This document shows positions 33,530 to 44,364 of a DNA stretch of 64,000 nt, one piece after another. Within the stretch, counting starts at the first letter, position 1, and the number at the start of each line of letters is the position of its first letter. Source of the DNA: Quillaja saponaria. Taxonomy: Eukaryota; Streptophyta; Magnoliopsida; Fabales; Quillajaceae. Where the stretch lies: assembly GCA_029379385.1 (NCBI GenBank), contig CM055614.1, forward strand, positions 12,529,528 to 12,593,527, written 5' to 3'. The notes below the pieces were generated by a model. The model did no database searches. It was not told the origin of the DNA and worked only from the letters and a program-made list of their open reading frames with translations. The position numbers and the translations under genes were made by a program.

Positions 33530-34468
33530 TTAACGTACCTTCACCAAACAAAGAAAGAAAAAGAAAGTAGGACGTACCAATTTTGTAAAGACTTGCTGCT
33601 TTCGGGTAAACTCTGTCTCCTGTAACAACTTAATGGTTATGTTTACGTTATCCTTCCAAAACCACTCGGATTCCTTCAGTTCCTCCAACCAAAGCTTCTC
33701 ATCAATAATGTCTTCCCATCCATTATTCCAAAGGTCATTTTCCCAAGTAGTATCTGAACAAACTACCAATTGTATTCTCTCTAACTTGGGTGTAACTGGT
33801 ACTTCTTGACAGAAAGTCCTCATTTCAGGACACTGAAAAATTATCAACTTTTCCAATGATGGAAATTTAATGCAGTAATTTCCTGAGTAAAATCTTGTGA
33901 AACTTGGTAAATTATCAAGAACCAAATAAGTTAGTTTAAAAAAGACAATCTCGTCTTGTACTTCTTCTTCTCCTCTCTCTTTCGCAATGATTTCAATCAT
34001 CTTTCTACAGTTTAATACACTCAAGAACTTGAGTTGCATTAAACTTTTAGCAACCGTAGAAGTTACTAAATTAGTGAATTCATGACATTCTGATACTTTT
34101 AAAACTGTCACATTATTCAAAGAAACTGCTGAGAATATAAAAGAAACTCTCAAATTGGGTAGGTTCTTCAGGTTCAATTTTTTCAAGTGTGCCACTATAA
34201 TGGCGAGTGCTTGTTGTCCCTCACTAAAACCCCTTGGCCCTCGACATGTGTATAATTCTTCCACAAAGGCATTGATAAGATGAAGATTCTCAAGGTTGCA
34301 CAATTTCTTAAAGAAATTGAACGGAAAAAGAATTGATGCATCATCATGGCCTCTTAATGAGAGCGAGTAAAGATTGCTATAGAAGTCTTCAGAAAACTGA
34401 ACATCCCACATCTCTTTCACGGAATCTTCCCAGCCCAATCTCACAATTTTCAAGTTAGGGAACTTAAT
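33530..34468 (-). CDS. Receptor exon 6: terminal LRR module (312 codons)
   Basis: Starts after TTCCAG with IKFPNLKIVRLGWED. It carries CHEFTNLVTSTVAKSLMQL, a late CPEMRTFCQEV block and a tail ESEWFWKDNVNITIKLLQET that parallels the exon 4 tail. The frame runs to a stop at 33,530 through a low-complexity PTFFFFLCLVKVR end. Because a donor-like GTACGT follows FTKL exactly where exon 4 is spliced, the last 15 codons may be intronic. Confidence 0.75.
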   Translation of the reverse strand: MKFPNLKIVRLGWEDSVKEMWDVQFSEDFYSNLYSLSLRGHDDASILFPFNFFKKLCNLENLHLINAFVEELYTCRGPRGFSEGQQALAIIVAHLKKLNLKNLPNLRVSFIFSAVSLNNVTVLKVSECHEFTNLVTSTVAKSLMQLKFLSVLNCRKMIEIIAKERGEEEVQDEIVFFKLTYLVLDNLPSFTRFYSGNYCIKFPSLEKLIIFQCPEMRTFCQEVPVTPKLERIQLVVCSDTTWENDLWNNGWEDIIDEKLWLEELKESEWFWKDNVNITIKLLQETEFTRKQQVFTKLVRPTFFFFLCLVKVR

Positions 34469-37400
34469 CTGGAAATAAAAATATTTTTAAAATTTCAAGA
34501 AAGCAAACAATAATAATAATAACGAGAATGAAAGATGAAAGATAATTAATTAAGGTGAATAAGTATGGAAGATATGGAAGATTTTGTCTTGGTTTGAAAA
34601 AATAATTAATAATAAATAAATATTGATAGTAGTTTGACACACTAACCTTTCTACCCGCAATTGGAGGCATAGGAATGTCAACGTCTTTCCTACTTGAAAC
34701 AAAAGTCTTCATTTTTGGACAATTAATTACAGAAAACCCTTCTAATGTTGGACACTGGATAATACCACTTCCACCATAAAACCTTCTCAACTCAGGCAAA
34801 GATGAAAGACATATGTCATTCAACAGTGGCAATACGATATCAGAACCATATATTCCAACTGCATCAATTTCTTCTCCCTCCCTTGGCTCTGTGATAATTT
34901 CTTCAAGTATCGAACATTCTTCAATTGTTATCACTTCTAGGTGGACAAGTGCAGAGGCCATGGAGGGTGTAAATATGCTTCTCAAATTGTGGCATTTAGA
35001 AACTTTAAGAGATGTTAAGCATTTCAAGTCAAAAATGTTTCCAGGTTCCTTACTCCATATTTGACTCAACCTTGGCAGTTCAATCAAATGAAGCTTAGTT
35101 AACCGTAACAACAGTCCATTAATGTCTAGCCCATCCCAATCCACTACTTGTTCAATTGAATGGCAATTTTCAACAACTAACTCTTCCAGGTTGCTCAAGC
35201 TCCTTAGTAAACCGGATGGTATTGCACTTGACAAAAACTCACAATTATCCACCACCAGGGATCTTAAATTGAAGAGGCACTTAATTGGAGTTTGGTGATG
35301 CCATACCTCTTTCAATTGAGGATATTCTGATATACGCAGAGACTCGAGCCCACGAAATCCAACCTGCAAAACCATTAGAATTGTGTTATTTAATTAGTTT
35401 TTTCGAAAGTAACTGCATGCAAGCTTAGGTAGGTAATCTGACTTTGAGGTATTATATCTCCCATTTCTGTTTCTCATGAAAACATATTTAAACTCTTAAG
35501 TGCTGATACTGGAGCTTTCTTACTTTAATTGATATTAGTTACTCTATCTTTCTTAATTAGCAAGGGACAGGCAATTCAGACTTCGTTAAAAAATCTCTCC
35601 TAAAAAAGCTCACTCGGATTTTCTTTTAATTAGAGAAATAATCCTATTACTATTTGGAACTTACTAAGCAAAAAGAAAATTGGGCAATGATGAAAGAAAT
35701 CATATAAAATAAAAAAGGAAACCAAAACAACATATAGATATATCAATTGAAAAACCAATACATACCATTTCTGTAAACAATTGTTGAATGGTGGCCTTAA
35801 GATTCCCCGCCCAAAACCAAACATTTTCATCAACCTCAAAATTATCATCAGCAGCTATGTGTACTTTATCTAGCATAGGTGCGCTGATGTCTCCATCACA
35901 GAACTTTTGCAAACTGGGACATTTTGTGACGATCATCGCTTCCAAGGATGACAATTTGAAGACGCTTTTAGTTCTCATGGAAAAGCATTCGAGGCTAGGT
36001 AAGTTACTAAGTTGCAAGAAAGTCAACTTGCTGAAAGTAATCTCATCCTCTTCTTCATTGACATTTATAATCTCTTCAATCTTTTTGCAGCCAATTACAA
36101 ATATTTCTTCAAGTTGGAGAAAGCTTTTGGCAATAGATGATGTAAATAAATTTATTAATCCATGGCATTGATAGATCATCAGAAATGTCAAGCAATTGAA
36201 AGATACAGATGAAGGAAACAAATTGGTCAAACCAGAGCACTCCAACACAGTTAAACATTCAAGTGATCCAAGAATAGAATCCAATCTGGAACCTTCTGTA
36301 AATATATGATTTAGATTTGGGAGATCAGACAACTCCAAGCTCTTTAACCTTGCAAGTGTCCTTCCTTCTCTTTCATTTTCATCAGTTCCATCAATAAAGA
36401 GAATTTCCTTCACCTCACAACTTTCCACAGAAATACTTTCAAGATTTGGCATTCGTTGAAGGAACCAGGACAGGAAAATAGTTGGTTCATGCTTAGAGCC
36501 ACCCAGGCAAAGAACTTCTAGATTACGAAAAAGGTCTGCTTGGATATTTCCATTTATAATCATCAATGCCTCCTTGCTGTTCAATGCCAATTCCTTTAAG
36601 TTAGGGATAACCTGCAAAGCCAAGCAATATAGCACTAGCACTATTAGATGTCAGATTCTTTTGGAAACAAGAATTCTGGTGCTAGCATCTTTACAACCAC
36701 ATCTATATTATATTCATTTAGATCCCTGTATTATACTTCTAATAAAAAACATTACGCTATCACTTTTGTATTTGAAGAAAGAAATACAATGTGAATATTA
36801 TTTCATCCAAAATAAATATTATTTCATCAGTATGTCACGATATTTAGTAAGAGACATCTGATAGAATTTTTTTTTATGACTAATACCATTGATACCTGAA
36901 CATAAATGTAGGAAATGTGAAAAATGGCATAACCAAATTTATTTTTTTATGATTTTGTCTTGAAAAAGAAATACAATTAGAAAAAAAAAGGGGAGAAGAA
37001 AACTAAAGTACACTATTTTTTACTTTGCATAAACTTTTTCTATAAAATAGAATGCGAGCATGTGCGGCATTATTGTGAGAGATGCAATCCTAATTTCGTA
37101 GTAATTAATCATCACAAAAAGAAAATAAACAGTCTTTATCTCCCTCGTAACTTTTGTTAATTGTACCTTTTTCATGGGAAAAAATGGTTGTTGGTGTGTG
37201 ACTAGTTGGTGATTGTCACGTTCCTCTTGAAAGGTTGTCAACTCCATGGTAAATGTCTCCGCCTTATCACAATGTGACATCTTTAGTATTTTCAATCTTG
37301 GGCATTCTAAAACATACTTTCCAGGGTAGAAACTCTTGAGTTCATGTGAATTGCAAACTTCAAAAGAAGTCAGATGAGGTAGGTCGAACTTAGAAACAAC

Positions 37401-40400
37401 TTGAGTTTGGATTCCTTCTTCCATTGCAACAATCACATCCAGCCCAGAATCGTCTATAGAAAGTTCTCTAAGTTTCAAAAGATCCTTAGCTACACCTGCT
37501 GTAAACAGATGTTTCAAGCTCTCACAATTTTCAACCTGTATTTTCTGTACATTTTGGAACTTAACAACTTCTTGGAGATCCTTGCTCCATATACGTTTCA
37601 GTTTAGGAAGTCCAATCAGCCTCAATTCTTTCAACTGCATAATTATAACGTCACCACATGCTTCTTTATCATCAGGACCTTGAAGATCAAATATGTCTTC
37701 ACATAAATCACATTCTGACACATTTAAAACCTCCAAACTCCTAAATCTTTTCAGCATGTCAGATGGTAAGATAGTTGAAAGTTTCTTACAAGTTTCAACT
37801 ATCATTTCCTTCATATTGCCGAATGAATTTGGACCATTAAATTCATGATGTTGCCATATCCCCTTCAAGTTATCCATGTTGGAGATTTGCACAGTCTCCA
37901 ATTTAGGGAATACATCCTGCAATTTATTATTCCATTAAGAAGATAAATAAAATAAAGTGTTATATTAACACAAGTATATAGTAAAGTAGTACAGTAGTAC
38001 AGTAGCTTGAAGGCAAACACAAATAAGGCACAACAATAGTAAATTTTAGTATTTCCCATATCATCTTCAATTTTTAAGATTAGAGCAAATAAATGACATT
38101 TACTTTGTGTTTAGAAACAAATAAAGTGAAGAAAGTGAAAGGAATCAAATTTACTTCGAGTCATTTATCGTAAGTTTTTAACAAAGATAAAAATGTATAT
38201 CACATCTCTTAACACAAATTTTCTTTCTGTTTTCTCTCTGGAAGGGATAGATTTATGTCAGCCTAACATAAAAAAAAATCTCTTCAAAATCATTCCTTGG
38301 TAATATTTTTTCTCCTCTTATTTTCTTGTCATTTTCAACTCTTTCCAATAGAATCCAATAAACCATGGTGGTGTAACTGACATACCTCTTCATTGAATTT
38401 GAAACAAGGATCATCCAACCTTTCTTCCATGATCAGTATTTGCTCCATCATTTGACATTTACTAATAGCAAGGTTCTTGAGTTCTGGTAGGCTTCTAGCC
38501 ATTGTGGATGAAAACAAACATTTAATGTTATTGCAGTTCTCCACTGTCAAGCTTTTCAAACTTTGAATCTGAATACGAGTTGTTGAAACTCGATCATCCC
38601 ATATATTCTCAAAATTGATGGAAGACAATTTTAGGGTCTCCAAATTAGGAAAAGAAACCTGAGAAAGTAAGAGGATATCCAAAATTCATAATCAATTAGA
38701 CTGACATGTAATAATTATGATGAATATCGACACTATTTTTTTTAGTACAAGATTAATTAGGCTGACATGTGTAGTAATTATGCATGAATACCTATCGTTT
38801 TTTGTTTTTTTCAATTTTAATAAGATTAAATATTTTATATTGCCTAAAATATATGTGACTTAATTTAAATAGAGCATACAAATTAGGACACTTAAGCTTT
38901 TGTAAGTCCAAAAAAAAATCTGAAGATTTAGAGAACAAAACATTTTTTTTCAATATCATCCTTCCCAAATCCCACCTCAATATTTGCGCTCATGTCCCAA
39001 TTCTTAATTAACTACCTAAAAATTTAAATCAGTATCAGAGACATTTTCTTTTTGTTATTATAAAAATTTTAATTCAAGAAATATAATTGGAATGCACCTG
39101 GCTTCATGTCGAGCAAATTATATATGACCTCTACCAAATGCACAAGAGAAATAATTAAACCCACCTTCTCGCTGAAAAGCGGCAAAGCCATACCAGTCTC
39201 ATCTTCAACAACAATTTCGTGTTTGGATTGGCTTGTACTTGCACATTGAGAGGTGGAAGATGTCTTCTCATCAAAGAAGAAACCAAGAAGCACTGGCAGA
39301 CATTGTAATGACAGATATCGTATTTCAGTAAATTCAATATGATCCATTGGTTGAGTACTTTCTGTGAAAATCTCACCTCCTTCTTTTGCCTCTACAATAA
39401 TCTCCTTCATGGAGTTGCAGTTACAAACTTCAATCTCAGTTAGTCGGGGTAGTGCTCTGAACATGGAAAAAGAGAAGAGATTCTTTAAGAGATTACAGTT
39501 TCTCACACTAATCAATCTTAGTTCACGGAAGAAGGTAGCAGCAGTTTTAAATTGACCATGCCAGACTTTTTCTAATTTGATTAGATCATTGAGAATGAGA
39601 GACTCCAATTTGGGGAAGACAGCATGGTGATCAGGTGGCTCTATTAATGAGTTGATTATGTATTGAATTTCAGGATTATTTTGGATGCTGAGATACTTTA
39701 GTTCTGCAAATCCTTTCTCATTGAGATCATAGAGAACATTATTCACCCCAATCAGTTCATCCAAGTATAATGCTTCAACTCCTTTTAGCAACATTTTAAC
39801 TCCACGTTCCAAATGAACATTCCTGGTCTTTAGTTTGAGCTTCAATGTTCTTGAGCTTTCAAATTTACCTGACCAATTCCACACATCTCCAATCAAAATT
39901 TTGTACCTAACCAGCTTAGAAAATGGTAAATCTCTTGGCAGTAAGTGTTCATTTCGAATGTGTACGTTTAAAGCTGTTAAATGATGCAGATTCCTCAACT
40001 CTGCGGCAACACTAACATTAGTACTTTGAATGCCCTGTACTGCTTCAGCCTCCCAATCAACATAACAGTTCTCCATATTCAATTCTTCTAATTTCTTGAA
40101 ACTAGCTAGGAATTTGCTTGGGATCTCTCTGATTTTAGAGCCGTGCAAATCCAACAACTGAAGTTTGGTCAAGTTCCTCATTTCAGCTGGAAATTGTCTT
40201 ATTTCAGAACTTACAAGGCTGAGAACTTTTAAATTCTTTAGATCTCCAATTAAAGTTATGTCCCCCAATATACAACCATCGAGGCAAAGTGTCTGAAGTT
40301 TTCTTAGATAACGGATTGAAGTAGGCAATGAGTAAAAATGCATATGAGTCAAATCCAATACATTGAGGCTCTGCATTCCTCTGAAAAAATCATTAGGCAT

Positions 40401-41999
40401 TTGTAAAGAAGGATCTTTGCAACCTAAGTAAAAAAAGTCAACTTTTGGACATAATAACCCTTCAGGGAGCTCACAAATATCATTGTATTCCAGATAGATT
40501 TTTGGACATTCTTTCATTTTTTCCTCATCTGGCCATTCATCTAGTTTCTTCTGTTGTACCACAAAAGCCTTCTCATCCTTAGATGCTATTGACATAGCAA
40601 AATCACGAACGACATCATGCATTTCAAAATCATCACCAGAATCACCATCTAAATCACCCTCTAGCAACAAACACGAGGCTTTTAGCTTGCTAATCGTGGT
40701 AGATAACCGAATTCGAGCATCTTCCATACTATTAGATCCCCAAAATAGACCCAAACCTTTACCATATTTTAGCAAGTTAAGTAGAGACAGCTGATCAGAT
40801 GCCATCATAGCACAAAGCAAGAAAGTAGACTTCAGCTCTGTACTTCCTAAAAAATCATAACTCAACCGCATCGACGCATTCACATACTCCATTCCCATAT
40901 TGCTACTCAGATGTTGTAAGGCATCCTTCCAATGGTGTAACTCCTTATTTCTCAGTGCCCCCGCAACTGTAACAAGTGATATTGGCAACCCACCACAATG
41001 TTCAACAATTTGAGTACCTATAGTCTGCAATTCAGCATTTTTATCAGAATCATCCAGATCACTCATCTTCTTGAATAGCTCCAAAGACTCCCCTTTAGAT
41101 AAGACTTTCAACTCGAAGATACTTTTACAACCCATTCCAGTAGATAACACATCTAAATTTCTAGAAGTCAACAATACCTTACACCCCTTGTTATCATTTC
41201 CAATTGGGATTCCTATTTTTTTCAAATCAAGCACCTCCCAGAGATCATCTAGGATTACAAGGATACTTTTCTCCTCCTTCAATCTGGCAAGTAGACTCAT
41301 TGCTCTTAAAATTTCATTTTCCCCTCCTAACTCAAAGCCCAACATTTCAGCAATTTTCTTTTGAATTTTTTCCAGAACTGGATTTTGTTTCACTGTGGCT
41401 GTGACCACAACATTAAACAGTTGGTCTTCCACTACTCGCTCAAAAACTTGGTCGACTAGGGTGCTCTTACCCACACCCCCTAACCCATATACTCCAACCA
41501 TGTTCACATTTGGATCTGTCAGTGCCTCTACAACCTGGTTGAAAGTTGACTCTCTGGATTTGTAGACCTTGAAATCTGTCATAGAGAGTGCTAATAATTT
41601 CTGCGGATCTTTGGGTTGTGAAATCCCCTCAAACTTCCCTCCAACCTGAAATTTAGAAGCTCCTTCCATCATCTTTGTAGCTTTCCTGCTCAACTGATGC
41701 CGCGACCACAAGTGTGGACATGACCACTTTGAACATCCTGTCTTCGCTTGGCCATTATCTCCATTGAACTCATGTATTATTTTAAGGAGAACATCAGCAT
41801 TGTTCAACCAGTTTCGGACATCAACAACAATTTCTTCATTTTTTCTTTTAACGACTTCAACTGAGTTTTGCAGACTGTCTTTTGTTGATTTCAGTCCTTC
41901 AACATTGTCTTTGTAGCAATACAAATACTTCAGCTGATGTCCAATCTTTCCAACTGTATATTCCAAGACAGTTCCAGCAAAATTAATTACAATCTCCAT
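33530..41999 (-). CDS. Giant CC-NB-ARC-LRR disease resistance protein (RPS5/At4g27190-like)
   Basis: Six exons on the minus strand, all introns GT-AG and phase 0: 41,999-39,165; 38,658-38,386; 37,916-37,167; 36,611-35,766; 35,363-34,647; 34,468-33,530. Joined, they predict about 2,119 residues with no internal stop. Order: a coiled-coil N-terminus (1-160), NB-ARC with P-loop GVYGLGGVGKST (169-180), kinase-2 LVILDDLWE (247-255), kinase-3 GCKVLLTSR (272-280), a GLPL-type CGGLPIS (335-341), and MHDVVRD in place of MHD (460-466); then LRRs to the end. Such proteins are intracellular immune receptors that bind ADP/ATP at NB-ARC and sense pathogen effectors, directly or through guarded host proteins. 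RPS5 relatives are usually 900-1,300 residues, so the LRR tail is very long. The start ATG opens a family-typical MEIVINFAG. The true 3' end is uncertain: a possible donor GTACGT at 33,577 could lead to an unseen last exon. Intactness suggests function; the ligand is unknown. Confidence 0.9.
34647..35363 (-). CDS. Receptor exon 5: LRR module (239 codons)
   Basis: Starts after TTTGCAG with VGFRGLESLRISEYPQLKEV. Signatures CEFLSSAIPSGLLRSLSNL and CHNLRSIFTPSMASALVHL lie in tandem. It ends CPKMKTFVSSRKDV...AGRK before GTTAGT. Confidence 0.85.
35766..36611 (-). CDS. Receptor exon 4: LRR module (282 codons)
   Basis: Starts after TTTGCAG with VIPNLKELALNSKEALMI. It contains CSGLTNLFPSSVSFNCL and the signature CHGLINLFTSSIAKSFLQL. 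It ends in a conserved VWFWAGNLKATIQQLFTEM tail before GTATGT. This is the exon type copied in the plus-strand pseudogene at 11,540-13,790. Confidence 0.85.
37167..37916 (-). CDS. Receptor exon 3: LRR module (250 codons)
   Basis: Starts after TTGCAG with DVFPKLETVQISNMDNLKGI and contains two LRR half-modules, the second with CESLKHLFTAGVAKDLLKL, then CPRLKILKMSHCDKAETF. It ends QPFFPMKK before GTACAA. The ending matches the QPLFSIEK block end in the pseudogene at 12,927, supporting the boundary. Confidence 0.85.
38386..38658 (-). CDS. Receptor exon 2: LRR module (91 codons)
   Basis: Begins after a TTCTCAG acceptor with VSFPNLETLKLSSINFENIW and carries the signature CNNIKCLFSSTMARSLPEL. It ends in FKFNEE before a GTATGT donor. 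Exactly 273 nt, phase 0 at both ends, so it can be skipped or duplicated without frame loss. Confidence 0.85.
39165..41999 (-). CDS. Receptor exon 1: CC, NB-ARC and first LRRs (945 codons)
   Basis: This exon encodes the whole signalling half. After MHDVVRD, classical LRRs follow from about residue 500 (LPEGLLCPKV, SLNVLDLTHMHFYSLPTS, LKNLKVLSLVSSEIRQFP, LTKLQLLDLHGSKIREIP). The C-terminal 100 residues carry the first copy of the family signature CNLLKNLFSFSMFRALPRL. The exon closes in ALPLFSEK before the donor GTGGGT at 39,164. Unspliced reading would add 31 codons and stop at 39,069, giving a 976-residue protein close to usual RPS5-like size, so intron 1 retention could yield a short isoform (inference). 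Confidence 0.9.
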
Positions 42000-42842
42000 T
42001 CTTACTCTTGGGATTCTTTGTTTTCTTCTGTAGCTGTAGAAGAATTACTAGCTGTATTAGAAACAACCACATCAACATTCAACAATTGCCAGATGCATAA
42101 ACATCAAAATAAACAAATATTAACAACTTCTCCTTGATGGGAATTTAATGTAATGAATTACTTTTCAGCAATTTCCTTCTTGCAGAATATTTCAGAACAA
42201 AGGTGGGAAATTTTCTTCACTTTTCTTGTTCCTTTTTTCCCTTCCCCTTCGTCTTTTCCATATTTCAATAAATCGACTAGATGAAGTAAACCAGTCACAA
42301 CCCACATTGGGGCCATGAATAGCATAATAAGGCAAATTAAGGCCCGCCCTAACTCTCACAAATCAACAATACTAACTTAAATGTAGTTATAAGAGAGTAT
42401 CAAAAACAAAAGCAATAGTATCATAATATGTTATACAACCATAGAATTTTCATCAGAATTAGTAACGATGACAACAAATTCAGAATCTAGGTAACGGTGA
42501 GTCTAAAAGTACAAATACTCATAAAAGAGATTCAGAAATAACAATATTACCATTTGAAGTTTTCAAAATGCACTCTACACATAAATGCTGGGCTTACCAA
42601 AAATCAAAGTGGTAAAATAGCTCCCCACAATGACGTTACAATTTATAATAGTTCAACTGTTTGAAAAATATATATTTCAACAAATGGTTAAAAAAATAAT
42701 AAGTTGTTGTTGGAGATAATTCAAAGCTGAAACATTTTCAATTCTTGAGCTCATAATACACAAACAGACAGTGTCGCACCCCACTAACTAGGGTATCAAA
42801 ACCCAATTCTAGTTGTTTGTGCTAGCAAGCTACAACTATATA
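42000..42842 (-). promoter_or_regulatory. Upstream region of the receptor gene (inferred promoter, 5' UTR)
   Basis: 843 bp between the receptor start codon and the left end of the CACTA element. No coding signature. No convincing TATA box could be placed. The last 70 bp (about 42,770-42,839, CCACTAACTAGGGTATCAAA) is a unit of the tandem repeat that continues on the far side of the transposon at 58,841. If transcription starts here, the native upstream promoter has been displaced by 16 kb. Confidence 0.4.
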
Positions 42843-43462
42843 AATTACAAGAAATTGGACTATATACGACATCAGGAATGCTGCCTTCGAAGCGCTTTCA
42901 CATGTTAGGGTTATATAAGTTTGCGATTTGCATATCTGTGAAAGCAAATTAGCTATCATTGATAATGGATCATAAAAATAAATATTGTCACTGATCAAGT
43001 GGACGCTAATAATCATCTTTCACGAGATTGCAACTTCTTAACAAATATTCTTATCCTTAAATGGGTCCCTTATATTACTATAAAAGAATGAACAACTTAA
43101 TACATTCAGCAATGAAGATTGAATATTTAAGTATTAGAAACCTCTACATTCCTAAAAACAAAACTATCCCCAATTAATTAACAGTAAATCAAAGATACAT
43201 ACACTAGAAAATTCCTAAACTCTTGTCAATCCTCGAATGCAATAAACATAATCAGCAACCAAATAGCATAAGTCAATCAAATTACACTTATTTTCTCCAA
43301 ATTTCCGTTGAAACTTAATTTGTCATAATTTTAAAATCTAAGATTGTTGTTTATTTCATTAAAAATAAAATAAATGAAGGTGGTATATTGAATTCATAAA
43401 TTTGTGGGAGTTTCAAAAGTTTAAAAAGTTTTGAATTGTAGGGTTTAAAATTCAGCATTTTA

Positions 43463-43479
43463 TGACAATTGAATTGTCA
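43463..43479. repeat. 17-bp palindrome TGACAATTGAATTGTCA
   Basis: Perfect 8-bp arms around a single G, inside the left part of the CACTA element about 120 bp before a TATA-like box. It could be a protein-binding site or chance in AT-rich DNA. Confidence 0.5.
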
Positions 43480-43598
43480 CAATTCAATATTTGATTTTAT
43501 AACTTGTATCACTTAATTCTTTATTCATTTCAATTTTCATTTAAAATTGAATTTATTTCAATTATTATTTTAATATAAGAGTTACAAAATCCGACTAC

Positions 43599-43606
43599 TA
43601 TATAAG
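43599..43606 (+). promoter_or_regulatory. Candidate TATA box of the CACTA element
   Basis: TATATAAG preceded by CCGACTAC and followed by a pyrimidine-rich CTTTCATTCTCACACTCTC, a common plant core-promoter arrangement. It is in the right orientation and position to drive the plus-strand transposase relics. Inferred only from composition. Confidence 0.35.
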
Positions 43607-43870
43607 CCTTTCATTCTCACACTCTCTTGAGTACCATACACACAATTCTTATATAATTCTATTTTTATATTCTATTATATTTTGGGCAAGGATAGATGTG
43701 GCCAAGAAGAACTCATATGCTTTCTTGTACAAAGAATTGAGAGACATACTATGTGCAATAGCTGAGTTATTGTATCCTAAAGAGAAAAATTCTTCCGTGC
43801 CTTTATTTCATTGATGCTAGAATAGGCTATAAATATAGTACATGGGTCCTACAATTATGCTTTGTGGGTT

Positions 43871-43898
43871 GGGGGGGGGGGGGGGGGGGGGGGGGGGG
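43871..43898. repeat. Poly-G tract, 28 nt
   Basis: 28 consecutive guanines, unusual in a strongly AT-rich plant region. A second G-rich patch at about 44,002-44,014 sits in the same phrase: both are followed by GCTATTGAYGTGGGATCTGATTGTT, so the G-run is part of a diverged tandem pair of about 112 bp period. It could form G-quadruplexes and its length is prone to sequencing error. Confidence 0.85.
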
Positions 43899-44136
43899 TG
43901 GTTTGCTATTGACGTGGGATCTGATTGTTGGGTTTTGGTTTTTTGAAATTTTAGTGCTTCTGTAATTTGGGTGTTTGATGAATATGTTAGATGAATTTGT
44001 AGGGGGGTGGGGGGCTGCTATTGATGTGGGATCTGATTGTTAGGTTTTAGGACTAGATTGATTGCCAGGTTTTTTATGCGGTTAAATGTGGGAGATTTTT
44101 TTTTGTGGAAACAAATTAAAAGAAGATAAGTTTTCC

Positions 44137-44360
44137 AATTTTAACTAGAGCTTAGATTTTTTATGTTAGGCATTAGTCTTTTAAAATAAGCTAGAGTCGT
44201 GGATTTTGGTTTATGAGCCTTGGGAGTTCAAGCTGGAGTTTGCAATTTTAACTAGAGCTCAAATTTTTTATGTTAGCCATTAGTCTTTTATAATAAGCTA
44301 GAGTCGTGGATTTTGGTTTATGAGCCTTGGGAGTTCAAGCTGGAGTTTGCAATTTTAACT
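44137..44360. repeat. 107-bp tandem duplication
   Basis: AATTTTAACT starts at 44,137, 44,244 and 44,351, giving two complete units of 107 bp plus 10 bp. The units differ at only a few positions, for example TTAGGCATTAG versus TTAGCCATTAG, so the duplication is young. Confidence 0.9.
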
Positions 44361-44364
44361 CTTA

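Noticed and set aside
34813..37706. Plus-strand open frames overlapping the receptor exons (34,813-35,064; 35,788-36,171; 37,401-37,706)
   Set aside because: Antisense shadows of well-supported minus-strand LRR exons.
43861..43900. Possible telomere-like or CpG-island signal at the G-rich tract
   Set aside because: It is a pure homopolymer without the TTTAGGG unit and without CpG enrichment around it.
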